Below, one piece after another: positions 37,206 to 44,504 of a DNA stretch of 64,000 nt (positions within the stretch are counted from its first letter, which is position 1; every line of letters begins with the position of its first letter). Under the pieces are notes generated by a model. That model ran no database searches, was not told where the DNA came from, and was given only the letters and a program-made list of their open reading frames with translations. Source of the DNA: Sva-07 sp963715825 (lineage in GTDB: Bacteria > Actinomycetota > Acidimicrobiia > Acidimicrobiales > Ilumatobacteraceae); NCBI GenBank assembly GCA_963715825.1, contig CAVQSI010000016.1, forward strand, positions 62,001 through 126,000. Direction: 5' to 3'. Both the position numbers and the translations under genes were made by a program.

Positions 37206-37976
37206 TCACCCGAATCGGATCCCGCCGTTGGCAGGAACCGTTGCCACGAGTGCTGGTTCACTCTCGAGCACGATCTCGTCGCCGGCGTTGGCGCGGAGGA
37301 GGAACTGGCCTCGAGGGTTGACCTGCGTCATGTCGCCCGGCGCTCGCACAACCGCGCCGACCAGGCCCCGATCGACGGCGTCGACCACCTCGCCGGCCAC
37401 GCGACGCCGACGTTCGAAGTCGCTTCCCGGTCGTCCCAGCGCCGTCTCGAGGGCGCCGACGGGCGGACCGGCCGGGATGGAGAACCCGGTGTCGAACTGC
37501 GTGGTCAGCACGACGTTGATGCCGGGCTTGAGCTGACCCTGGAGCGCCTTGAACACGTCCATGTGATCCTCGCCGACTCGTGCCATCGTCAGGATCGGGA
37601 CCTCGAGCTTGTCGAAGGCCGACGGGAGATAGTCCCGCGGAATGGCGCCGTAGGTCAGCAGGGCCCGCATCACGCCGGCGAGCAGGCCACGCTCGTCGCT
37701 GTGATCGGAGGTCCACGCCGTGATCAGGTAGCGAAGCTCGACGACCGGGTGGGCCGGTTGGTGCACCATGGTGCCGTCGACCTCGACCGTGCGCATGCCG
37801 CTGCGCGAGTTGACCGAGCGGCGGATGTCCCAGAGGAACAGATTGACCGTGGGTCGGGTGAGCTTCGCGCTCCAGTCCTTGTCGGGCGCTTCGAAGGCGA
37901 CGTCGACGTCGACGGGGCTGAGGGGAACGGACCCACGAAAGAAGGCCTCCAAGCCTTCATCGATCAGCTCCAACAC
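37206..37976 (-). CDS. eCIS tube terminator/cap protein (DUF4255, Afp16/Pvc16-like)
   Basis: Expected to cap the tube and stop its growth, as Afp16/Pvc16. The 256-residue protein begins VLELIDEGLEAFFRGSVPLSPVDVDVAFEAPDKDW, the DUF4255 start pattern. It continues with TVNLFLWDIRRSVNSRSGMR, HPVVELRYLITAWTSDHSDERGLLAGVMRALL and IPRDYLPSAF with the conserved VPI strand; the last about 80 residues are less conserved (LESEPALVATVPANGG). I chose GTG 37976; the frame extends to 38096 but the extra residues are shadow coding. A -10-like TACTGT lies at 38018-38023 (minus) with a purine-rich GAGGGACGAGGA leader. First gene of the operon with the three Cna-B proteins. Confidence 0.9.
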   Translation of the reverse strand: MLELIDEGLEAFFRGSVPLSPVDVDVAFEAPDKDWSAKLTRPTVNLFLWDIRRSVNSRSGMRTVEVDGTMVHQPAHPVVELRYLITAWTSDHSDERGLLAGVMRALLTYGAIPRDYLPSAFDKLEVPILTMARVGEDHMDVFKALQGQLKPGINVVLTTQFDTGFSIPAGPPVGALETALGRPGSDFERRRRVAGEVVDAVDRGLVGAVVRAPGDMTQVNPRGQFLLRANAGDEIVLESEPALVATVPANGGIRFG

Positions 37977-38115
37977 CGTGTGTGCACCCCGATCCTCGTC
38001 CCTCGCTCGAAGCCTGAACAGTAGCTCATCGGGTGCCGCACGGCGGTCGCCCGCAGGCGGTGGCGAAGATGCTGCGCAGCGACCGCCGTGACGCATGGGC
38101 TACGGTCGTCGGATC
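37977..38115. promoter_or_regulatory. divergent promoter region, DUF4255 operon / lipoprotein
   Basis: A 139-bp intergenic stretch. Minus strand: TACTGT (38018-38023), then a leader with GAGGGACGAGGA (37993-38004). Plus strand: TACGGT (38101-38106), 9 nt before the GTG at 38116. No palindromic operator is obvious. Confidence 0.4.
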
Positions 38116-38580
38116 GTGGCGCTGTCGAAGTCCTCCTGGGTGCGCGTTCCTGCCGTGGCGGTGGCCTGCTTGTTCGTGGCGTCGTCGTGCTCGAACGACG
38201 ACGGTGAGTCGGTGGTCGACCTTCCACCGAGCGCCGTCGGCACGTGTGTCGACTTCAGCGGCCTGGACGGGCCCGAGGTCGATGAGCTGCAGCCCGTTCC
38301 GTGTAGCGAGCCGCACACCCACGAGATCTATGCCATCGTGATCAGCGAGGAGGCCACCTATCCGGGGCTCGAGGCGCTCGAAGCGGACGCCCAGGCGAAG
38401 TGTCTCGGCGAGTTCGAGGACTACGTGGGCGTCAGTGCGTTCGACTCCGACCTGTTCTTCTCGTGGCTCGTGCCGACCCTCAACTCCTGGGACCGCGAGG
38501 ACGATCGCCAGATCGTGTGCCTCATCGGCGAGGGCAACGGCGCCCCACTCGTCGGCAGCGTCCGCGGCATCGCCCGCTGA
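38116..38580 (+). CDS. lipoprotein, septum-formation-like domain
   Basis: A 154-residue predicted lipoprotein. N-terminus: short basic start, hydrophobic core (VRVPAVAVACLFV) and lipobox VASSC near residue 25, then an acidic linker. The mature domain has four Cys and the pattern GTCVDF...VPCSEPHTHEIYA...KCLGEF...IVCLIGEG, matching the actinobacterial septum-formation (Septum_form) domain family, although the role in division is not well established. GTG 38116 is preferred over ATG 38095 because it gives a compact signal peptide and lies after the TACGGT box. It diverges from the DUF4255 operon and converges with the MBL hydrolase. Confidence 0.78.
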   Translation: MALSKSSWVRVPAVAVACLFVASSCSNDDGESVVDLPPSAVGTCVDFSGLDGPEVDELQPVPCSEPHTHEIYAIVISEEATYPGLEALEADAQAKCLGEFEDYVGVSAFDSDLFFSWLVPTLNSWDREDDRQIVCLIGEGNGAPLVGSVRGIAR

Positions 38581-38605
38581 TCTGTCACGTCGGCACCGGC
38601 GCCGC

Positions 38606-39922
38606 TCAGTAGTCGCCGGCGAGGTCGCGTTTGCCCTGCTCGCTGGCCCGAGCGGCGTGGCCGAGCAGGTTGCGCGCCATCGACGACGTGTGCTGTTGCG
38701 AGTGCGCGGCGTAGACCGTGGCGCGAACCGTCCACACCTCGGCGTTGTCGGGAGCAGCCAGCGCAGCGAACTCGACGAGGTGGCACGCCAGGCGGGCATC
38801 GCCCGCGTCGAGCACCTCCTGCGCGCGGGCGAGCACGCGGTCGACGCCACCGGCGAGCTCGACCCATTCGGCGGCCTGCTGGGCCCGCGGCGACGGCAGC
38901 AGGTTGTCGGGCTCGCCGTCCCACCATCCGCCGTAGCGGCGCCACACGTTGCGGATCAGGAACTGGGGATGGTCGTACACCGCCTGCAGGTACGGCTTGT
39001 CGGCGAGGTGACCCGGCACCGTCACCTCGTGCAGGCAGGTGTCGAGGTTCTTGCCCTGGTTCATGATGGCGAGGGTCTGGCTCTCGATCGACTCGAGCAG
39101 TTCCGCGGTGTCGGTGAGCGCCATGACGATGCGGTCGGCACCGAAGATCGGCAGTCCGTGGCCGGCGAGCAGGATCTCGGGTTGCAGCGCTGCCATCTGA
39201 CGCAGCGCGGCGCCCCAGTCGGACAGGTAGCGCTGGACCTTCTGCGGGTTGCCGGCGTTCGGCAGCGCCCAGATGAACAGGTCGCCCGGATGCAGCACCT
39301 TGCGCTCGGGAACCCAGGTCCACGTGGCGTCGTCGGTCTCGCCGCGAGCGTGGTGCAATTCGAACGTCAGGTCGCCGCGGTTGAACGTGAGGTGCTTGGC
39401 GTAGGTGACGTCGGGGTCGCGGTACTCGCTCGGCCACGAGAACTGCGGCACGTCGATCGCGAACTGGCGGCGGTTGATCGCCGTGTTCCAGCCGCCGGTC
39501 TGCTCGTACCGTCGGAAGTGGGCGGGAAGGTCCTCGTGGGCGTAGACCACGGGGCGCTCCCATCCCTTGTCGGCGGCTTCGCTGTCGAAGAGCGCCGTGC
39601 CGAGCACGTGGTCGATGTGGTGGTGCGAGTAGACCGCAGCGCGCACCGGCGCGTCCGGTCGCCAGGAGCGCACGGCGTCGTAGACCGTTCGTCGATCGAA
39701 GGCGCCGCCGGTGTCGAGCATGACGAGGCCGTCGCCGGTGTCCAGCGCGTTGACGGACGCGATCGACTTGAGGGTGAGCAGGCCGTCGTCGATCTCCTCG
39801 CTGGCGGTGCTCCGCGTGCCGTCGTCGTGATGGACGTGCACCGGCTCCACGGGATGGTGCGCGTGGACCAGCTCGCCCCGCCCCTGCCAGTGCTCCTCGG
39901 CCAGCTCCCTGATCGTTGCCAT
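38606..39922 (-). CDS. MBL-fold hydrolase, alkylsulfatase-like
   Basis: A 438-residue metallo-beta-lactamase-fold enzyme of the linear alkylsulfatase type. The metal motif HxHxDH is SHHHIDH (about residues 99-105). Further ligands are suggested by HARGETDDATWTW and LHPGDLFIW and by the late LAGHGLPIFG. The C-terminal third has the alkylsulfatase dimerisation domain (YGGWWDGEPDNLLPS; VLARAQEVLDAGDARLACHLVEFAALA). No export signal is seen, unlike secreted SdsA1, so it is probably cytosolic. The substrate could be a sulfate or phosphate ester and is unknown. TAGGGT ends 7 nt before the ATG, leaderless spacing. Confidence 0.85.
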   Translation of the reverse strand: MATIRELAEEHWQGRGELVHAHHPVEPVHVHHDDGTRSTASEEIDDGLLTLKSIASVNALDTGDGLVMLDTGGAFDRRTVYDAVRSWRPDAPVRAAVYSHHHIDHVLGTALFDSEAADKGWERPVVYAHEDLPAHFRRYEQTGGWNTAINRRQFAIDVPQFSWPSEYRDPDVTYAKHLTFNRGDLTFELHHARGETDDATWTWVPERKVLHPGDLFIWALPNAGNPQKVQRYLSDWGAALRQMAALQPEILLAGHGLPIFGADRIVMALTDTAELLESIESQTLAIMNQGKNLDTCLHEVTVPGHLADKPYLQAVYDHPQFLIRNVWRRYGGWWDGEPDNLLPSPRAQQAAEWVELAGGVDRVLARAQEVLDAGDARLACHLVEFAALAAPDNAEVWTVRATVYAAHSQQHTSSMARNLLGHAARASEQGKRDLAGDY

Positions 39923-40043
39923 GGACGGAACCCTATGCAGTCGCGTCGATCGTCATCGTGTGCGACTGGCCGGCTCGCGAAACCCGCTTGATCGAGACCC
40001 GGGTGGTGGGCCATCGTGGTCGTCCACACGAAAGGAGGTGCCC

Positions 40044-40115
40044 ATGTCGATGTTCGACACCAACGTGAAGATTTCCGGCCGGGCGCCTCGCGTCGTGTGC
40101 CCGCTCGGATCCTGA
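40044..40115 (+). CDS. 23-aa peptide with strong SD, leader-like
   Basis: ATG 40044 follows AAAGGAGGTG (40031-40040) with 3 nt spacing, the strongest SD in the window. It encodes MSMFDTNVKISGRAPRVVCP and ends LGS. The stop codon is the loop of a perfect 9-bp hairpin (40104-40125), an arrangement used by attenuator leader peptides, where ribosome position controls folding. The peptide has one Cys and basic/hydrophobic character but no obvious amino-acid run. A TTGATC (39988-39993) / CATCGT (40012-40017) pair upstream could be a promoter. It might equally be a free micro-protein. Confidence concerns translation, not function. Confidence 0.5.
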   Translation: MSMFDTNVKISGRAPRVVCPLGS

Positions 40116-40125
40116 CGGATCCGAG
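40104..40125 (+). promoter_or_regulatory. hairpin enclosing the leader-peptide stop codon
   Basis: Perfect 9-bp stem CTCGGATCC/GGATCCGAG with loop TGAC containing the TGA stop of the 23-aa peptide. A terminating or stalled ribosome would prevent it forming, as in attenuation. Confidence 0.55.
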
Positions 40126-40187
40126 ACCGCCGTGCGCCATCGGCGCTCCCACCATGGGTCCTTGCGTCGCAGCGCGCGTTCACCAAC

Positions 40188-40202
40188 GTCCCGACACGGG
40201 AC
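40188..40202 (+). promoter_or_regulatory. short hairpin just before the SD of the 47-aa gene
   Basis: Six-bp stem GTCCCG/CGGGAC with loop ACA. The SD-like AGAAAGGA follows immediately (40203-40210). It could affect access to that SD. Confidence 0.4.
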
Positions 40203-40219
40203 AGAAAGGACATCGAACG

Positions 40220-40363
40220 ATGTTTCATGCACTTCACCCTGACCAACAGCTGGCCGAGATCCGTGAGCGTCATGCACGGATCCGTGCCGACTTCGAGCGT
40301 TCGCGACACTTCCGCCTCGCTCGCGGCTGGCACCGGTACCGCTCCAGACCACGTCACCCCTGA
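40220..40363 (+). CDS. 47-aa basic helical micro-protein
   Basis: Begins MFHALHPDQQLAEIRERHAR and ends in an Arg/His-rich tail. The pattern 'HP.....EIR.RHA.....FERSR' resembles short orphan proteins that I recall from other actinobacteria, in which a single amphipathic helix is followed by a basic tail. The SD-like AGAAAGGA precedes ATG 40220 with 9 nt spacing. It lies 104 nt after the 23-aa peptide, on the same strand, and is followed by a strong hairpin. Function unknown; nucleic-acid or membrane binding is possible. Confidence 0.5.
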   Translation: MFHALHPDQQLAEIRERHARIRADFERSRHFRLARGWHRYRSRPRHP

Positions 40364-40382
40364 GTGCCGTGGAGTTCGCGTA

Positions 40383-40409
40383 GTGGACGGCGTCCCCGAC
40401 GCCGTCCAC
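40383..40409. terminator. 12-bp hairpin between convergent units
   Basis: Perfect stem GTGGACGGCGTC/GACGCCGTCCAC with a CCC loop, 19 nt after the 47-aa gene and 50 nt from the HxlR stop. A strong bidirectional terminator candidate. Confidence 0.75.
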
Positions 40410-40458
40410 GACGCGACGGGACCGCCGCAGCGGCGCGGAGCGCCGTGCCCGTGAGGTG

Positions 40459-40899
40459 TCAGCGATTGAATCGGCGGCCCACCCGGAGTTCGCTGAGCGG
40501 GCGCCCTGAACGTCGGTCGACGTAGGTGGGCTCGATCGGCTCGTCGGTGTCGAGATCGACGAGGGTGACGGGCGGTGGGTCGAGGTCCGACCACGAATCG
40601 CCCCACTGCAACAGCGAGACCATGACGCGCCGGAGATCGCGTCCTTTGTCGGTGAGGACGTACTCGTGTCGCGCTGGGCGCTCCTGGTAGCGACGGCGTT
40701 CCATCACCTCGTGCTCGACGAGGGTGTCGAGCCGGGCCGCCAGCGTCGCTCGAGGGATCCCGAGGCTGCGGCGGAAGTCGTCGAACTTCGTCGTACCGAA
40801 CAGTGCGTCGCGCACGATCAGCAACGTCCACGGATCGCCGACGACGTCGAGCGTCTGGGCGATCGAGCAGTTCATGTGACCGAGCGGCTTGCGCTTCAT
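40459..40899 (-). CDS. HxlR-family winged-helix regulator
   Basis: A 146-residue HxlR/MarR-like transcription factor. The typical start CSIAQTLDVVGDPWTLLIVRDALFGTTKFDDF (Cys11) is followed by the recognition helix region LGIPRATLAARLDTLVEHEVMERR and the wing YQERPARHEYVLTDKGRDL. The N-terminal Cys could sense electrophiles or oxidants as in some HxlR proteins. It has a good SD (GAGGAGG) upstream of ATG 40899. The gene lies 36 nt after the MFS gene on the same strand; the divergent nitroreductase gene further upstream may be part of its regulon, a common pairing for this family. Confidence 0.9.
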   Translation of the reverse strand: MKRKPLGHMNCSIAQTLDVVGDPWTLLIVRDALFGTTKFDDFRRSLGIPRATLAARLDTLVEHEVMERRRYQERPARHEYVLTDKGRDLRRVMVSLLQWGDSWSDLDPPPVTLVDLDTDEPIEPTYVDRRSGRPLSELRVGRRFNR

Positions 40900-40935
40900 C
40901 GACGGGTCCTCCTCACGAACACCGAGTTCGATCGT

Positions 40936-42345
40936 TCACGCTACGGGTGATCGTCGGGTGACCAGCGGGATCGACAGCAGGCTGGTGAGGAGCCCCCCGA
41001 TGATCAGGAGCCACCACACGAGATCAAAGTTCGACAGTGCATCGCTGAGCGATTCCGGTGCCGCAATGAACGCGATCGTCAGTGCGACACCCAGCGTGCC
41101 GCCGAACTGTCGGATCGCCTGGTTCGAGCCGCCGCCGACGCCGAGACGGTTCGGCGGGAGCGACTGCGCAACGACGCTGGAGAGTTGCGGCAGACACAGC
41201 GCGACGCCGATGCCGGTGAAGAGCATCGACGGGAGGTAGTCGACGACGTAGTCGGGCGTGCCGGTCAGGAACAGCAGTCGCCAGACGCCGCCGATCGCGA
41301 ACATCACGCCGCCCGCAAGCAGCAGGGGGCGCTGGCCGACACGTCCGGCCAGGTTGCCCATGAACGGCGCGAGCACGGCGACGAGCGCGGGCCCGGGAGC
41401 GACGGCGAAACCGGCGCGCAGGATCGAGTAGTCCCAGATCTCGGTGAGGAACAGGATCGACGAGAAGAACATCGCCGTGAACGCTGTGCCGAACGCGAAC
41501 GTGGCCGCGTTGCCCCAGGAGAAGTTGTTGATCGCGAACAGCTCCATGTTGAGCGCCGGTGCCGGAGTTGTGCGCTGGTGGGCGACGAACACGGCGAGCA
41601 CGACCAGTCCGCTCAGAATGCATCCGATCGTTCGGATGTCGGCCCAGCCCCACGACTCGCTCTGCACGAGGCCGAGCGACACGAGCCCGGCGGCCAGTGC
41701 GATGAGGGCCACGCCGAGCGGCGCGGGCACCGTGGCGGTTTCGTCCTTCGACTCGCGCAGGACCCGCCGTCCGGCGAACACGGTGAAGAGCCCGATCGGC
41801 AGGTTGATGAAGAACACCCAGCGCCAGCTCGCGATCTCGACCAGGATCGCACCGAGTGTCGGCCCGAGCGCGCCGGCGACCGCTCCGCTCGCACCCCAGA
41901 TCGCTACGGCGAAGGGCACCTTGGCCGGCGGGAACGCTCGCAACAGCAGCGCCAGCGACGACGGGATGAGCATCGCTGCGCCGACGGCCTGCACCACGCG
42001 GAAGGCAATCAAGATGCCGGCCGACGGGGCGAGGCCGCAGGCCATCGACGCCACGGTGAACAGCGCCGAACCCGCCAGGAACGCTCGCTTGTGGCCGAGC
42101 CGGTCGGCGAACTTCCCGGCGGGCACCAGCAGTGCGGCGAAGACGATGGTGTAGGCGTTCAGCACCCACGAGAGCTGGGCGGGTGCCACCGTGTCGAACG
42201 TCGCGATGATGTCGGGGAAGGCGACGAACAACACGGTCGTGTCGAGGAACACGGCCAGCACCGCCAAGGACGCGACGGCGAGCGTGAGCTTCGCCTCGCG
42301 GGGGATCTCGGCGGGTGGCGCCGCGGCGGCGTTGGTGGCGGTCAT
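40936..42345 (-). CDS. MFS drug exporter, DHA2 (14-TMS-type) family
   Basis: Proton-driven multidrug exporter of the EmrB/QacA group. The 469-residue protein has about 14 hydrophobic helices. Motif A is seen as GKFADRLGHKRAFL (loop 2-3). Motif C occurs as GASGAVAGALGPTLGAILVE, characteristic of exporters. Asp in helix 1 (AVFLDTTVLFVAFPDI) matches the DHA2 D1 motif. ATG 42345 is chosen over GTG 42381 because CAGAGT ends 6 nt upstream (leaderless spacing) and the family starts near there. HxlR follows in the same transcript. Substrate unknown. Confidence 0.9.
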   Translation of the reverse strand: MTATNAAAAPPAEIPREAKLTLAVASLAVLAVFLDTTVLFVAFPDIIATFDTVAPAQLSWVLNAYTIVFAALLVPAGKFADRLGHKRAFLAGSALFTVASMACGLAPSAGILIAFRVVQAVGAAMLIPSSLALLLRAFPPAKVPFAVAIWGASGAVAGALGPTLGAILVEIASWRWVFFINLPIGLFTVFAGRRVLRESKDETATVPAPLGVALIALAAGLVSLGLVQSESWGWADIRTIGCILSGLVVLAVFVAHQRTTPAPALNMELFAINNFSWGNAATFAFGTAFTAMFFSSILFLTEIWDYSILRAGFAVAPGPALVAVLAPFMGNLAGRVGQRPLLLAGGVMFAIGGVWRLLFLTGTPDYVVDYLPSMLFTGIGVALCLPQLSSVVAQSLPPNRLGVGGGSNQAIRQFGGTLGVALTIAFIAAPESLSDALSNFDLVWWLLIIGGLLTSLLSIPLVTRRSPVA

Positions 42346-42435
42346 CGCGGAACTCTGCCACGGATTCACCGGTGCGTCCAATGATTGAACTCGCCCGGTT
42401 CGACCGAGGTGGCGACGGAGCGCCAGACTGCGGCG

Positions 42436-43086
42436 GTGAACGTGACCGACGCCGTCAACGCCCGCAAGTCCGTCCGGGCATTCCTGCCCGACCCCGTCTC
42501 GAACGAGGTGATCGCCGAGTTGCTCACCACGGCATCGCGAGCACCCTCAGGCGGCAACGTGCAGCCGTGGCGCATCTACGTGGTCAACGGCGATTCGATG
42601 ACCCGGTTCCGCGAGTTCCTCGCCGACCGACCGATCGAGGCGCCGGCGTACGACATCTACCCGTCGCCGCTCCACGAGCCATACCGGTCCTCGCGCTTCA
42701 AGATCGGCGAGGACATGTACGCCACGCTCGGCATCGAGCGCGACGACAAGGCCGGTCGGCTCGCCCAGTTCGCCAAGAACATGGACTTCTTCGGCGCTCC
42801 CGCCGCGATCTTCTGCTTCATCGACCGGATCATGGGGCCACCGCAGTGGTCCGACCTCGGCATGTTCCTGCAGACGTTCATGCTGCTCGCCCAGGAGGCC
42901 GGGCTCGACACCTGTCCGCAGGAGGCGTGGGCCGTCTACGAGCAGGCGGTCAGCGAGTTCGTCGGAGCGCCCGCCGAGCAGCGGATCTTCTGTGGCGTCG
43001 CCATCGGACACGCCGACCCCGACGCTCCGATCAACACCCTGATCACCGAGCGCGAACCCCTCGACGTGTTCGCCCGCTTCGTCTGA
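42436..43086 (+). CDS. nitroreductase-family flavoprotein
   Basis: FMN-dependent oxidoreductase. The protein has 216 residues from GTG 42436 with the family start VTDAVNARKSVRAFLPDPV, the FMN-contacting TTASRAPSGGNVQPWRIYV, the central FFGAPAAIFCFIDR, SDLGMFLQTFMLLAQEAGLDTCPQE and C-terminal CGVAIGHADPDAPIN. The start is uncertain: TTG 42385 and GTG 42409 are in frame, but neither has an SD. It reads divergently from the MFS-HxlR pair, so co-regulation in xenobiotic or nitroaromatic response is likely. It may reduce nitro groups, quinones or enones; substrate unknown. Confidence 0.87.
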   Translation: MNVTDAVNARKSVRAFLPDPVSNEVIAELLTTASRAPSGGNVQPWRIYVVNGDSMTRFREFLADRPIEAPAYDIYPSPLHEPYRSSRFKIGEDMYATLGIERDDKAGRLAQFAKNMDFFGAPAAIFCFIDRIMGPPQWSDLGMFLQTFMLLAQEAGLDTCPQEAWAVYEQAVSEFVGAPAEQRIFCGVAIGHADPDAPINTLITEREPLDVFARFV

Positions 43087-43115
43087 CCGCCTCGCTCGAA
43101 CCCACCCCACCTCGT

Positions 43116-43186
43116 CCCCAACCCCGAAAAATGTCGGGGAGGTGGTCACCGGTGGTCGGATTCGTGCACATTTCGGGGTGGTGGGG
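43116..43186. repeat. nested inverted repeats between convergent genes
   Basis: Arms 43116-43134 and 43168-43186 are imperfect reverse complements (CCCCAACCCCGAAAAATGT versus CCCCACCACCCCGAAATGT when inverted). A smaller hairpin CCCCGA/TCGGGG (43122-43139, loop AAAATG) lies inside the left arm. Together with 9851-9920 it is the second long palindrome in a convergent gap. Confidence 0.55.
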
Positions 43187-43202
43187 GTGAGATGGGGCTG
43201 AT

Positions 43203-44504
43203 TCAGGCGGCGACGGTGGCGTCGTCGAGGCGGGCGAAGAGGCGGTCGAAGACGTTGACGCGGTCGAACTGCATCGCGAACTGACGTGCGGCGCTCGCCT
43301 GCGCGGCACGCTCCTCTGCGGTCGTCCGCAGGATTGCGTCGTCGAGTGCCTGGGCGATGCTCATCGGATCGCCGACCGGCACGATCCGCGCATGGTCGCC
43401 GACCGCCTCGGGGATGCCGCCCGTGGCCGTGGTGATCACCGGGCCGCCACCAGCGAGCATCTTCTCGACCAGCGCGATGCCGAACGTCTCCACGAACTCG
43501 GGACGGGGCTTGCTCGCCAGCACGTAGGCGGCACTGCCGGCCATCAGGAACGTCTTCTCGTCGTCGCCGACGTCGTCGAAGAACATGATCCGGTCGGCAC
43601 ACGACGATGCCGCGGCACGTGCTCGCAGCGCTGCCGCCTCGGGACCGGTGCCGGCGATCACCAGCGGTACGAGGTCGCTGGCATGGCTCGCTGCGAACCC
43701 GTCGATCAGGTCATCGACACCTTTCGCCTTGGTCACGCGTGACAGGAACAGCACGTAGCCGTCTTCGGTGAGTCCGCGACCTGCGAGTACATCGGTCATG
43801 CGGCTGCGATCGAGGTCGGTGAAGAGTCGGCTGTCGATCGCCGGATAGGAGATGCCGACACGTTCTCGGCAGCGCTCGGCGAACGAGGTGCCGTGGCGGG
43901 CGTCGATGGCCTCGGCGGCGCTGACGATCAACTCCTTGGTGAACTCCGAGACGGCGACGCAGTGATCCTGTCCGAGGTAGGTGGTGAAGACCTGTGCGGC
44001 TGCGCCGAAGAGCCGTTCCTCGACCGAGGTGCGGACCACGTTGGTGATGTCCGATCCGACCGCCTCGGCGATCGTGATGACGTTGGTCGCCAGGCCGGTC
44101 GCACGGGCAACGGCGAGCGCGTCACTGACCGCGGTGGCGTGCGGGGTGAGGTACAGCGACATCGCCACCGTCGGGACGCCGTCGGTGAACAGCTCGACGA
44201 GCCGGCCGACGATCCCGCTGTAGAAGCGGGCGTCGGGCACCTTGTAGTCGCCGACTGGATCGGGACGTTCGACGGTGATGCCGTCGCTGTACGGCAGCAC
44301 GGCATCGAGCGGCTTGAGAGGCAGGCCTGCCGCCTGCAGCGTGGGGATCGGCCACGTGACGATCCGCACGTCGTCGAACCCCCGGGTGAGCGCGACCTCG
44401 GCGAGATTGCGTGCTTCGCCCGAGTGTCCGCAGATCACGGGGTCGGCGCGCACGACGATCACGAGTCGCCGGCCGGGTGCTCCGGGGGCTGTGGTCGTCG
44501 TCAT
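43203..44504 (-). CDS. GT4-type glycosyltransferase
   Basis: Retaining GT-B glycosyltransferase, 433 residues. N-terminal acceptor domain: IVVRADPVICGHSGEARNLAEVAL, with a sucrose-phosphate-synthase-like GHSGEARNLA. The C-terminal donor domain carries VLFLSRVTKAKGVDDLIDGFA, PLVIAGTGPEA and the E-x7-E motif EFVETFGIALVEKMLAGGGPVI. The N-terminal pattern and the mannosidase neighbour suggest a mannosyl- or glucosyl-transferase making a small solute or glycan (mannosylfructose-phosphate-synthase-like is possible), but the substrate is unproven. Its ATG overlaps the intended GH92 stop (ATGA), so the two are probably translationally coupled. Confidence 0.82.
   Translation of the reverse strand: MTTTTAPGAPGRRLVIVVRADPVICGHSGEARNLAEVALTRGFDDVRIVTWPIPTLQAAGLPLKPLDAVLPYSDGITVERPDPVGDYKVPDARFYSGIVGRLVELFTDGVPTVAMSLYLTPHATAVSDALAVARATGLATNVITIAEAVGSDITNVVRTSVEERLFGAAAQVFTTYLGQDHCVAVSEFTKELIVSAAEAIDARHGTSFAERCRERVGISYPAIDSRLFTDLDRSRMTDVLAGRGLTEDGYVLFLSRVTKAKGVDDLIDGFAASHASDLVPLVIAGTGPEAAALRARAAASSCADRIMFFDDVGDDEKTFLMAGSAAYVLASKPRPEFVETFGIALVEKMLAGGGPVITTATGGIPEAVGDHARIVPVGDPMSIAQALDDAILRTTAEERAAQASAARQFAMQFDRVNVFDRLFARLDDATVAA

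Noticed and set aside
9928..37976. Prophage
   Set aside because: No capsid, portal, terminase, integrase, lysis or replication genes, and no att-like flanking repeats; AAA+ ATPase, DUF4157 and DUF4255 are eCIS markers.
9928..37976. Type VI secretion system
   Set aside because: No TssJ/L/M membrane complex, ClpV, TssB/C split sheath or Hcp; a single full-length phage-like sheath is present instead.
37977..38096. N-terminal extension of the DUF4255 protein to 38096
   Set aside because: Covers promoter-like elements of both divergent units, and DUF4255 proteins start near the VLELIDEGLEAFF segment.
40044..40363. RiPP (lanthipeptide/lasso) precursor
   Set aside because: No modification enzyme, transporter or leader/core signature nearby; a leader-peptide or orphan micro-protein reading is simpler.
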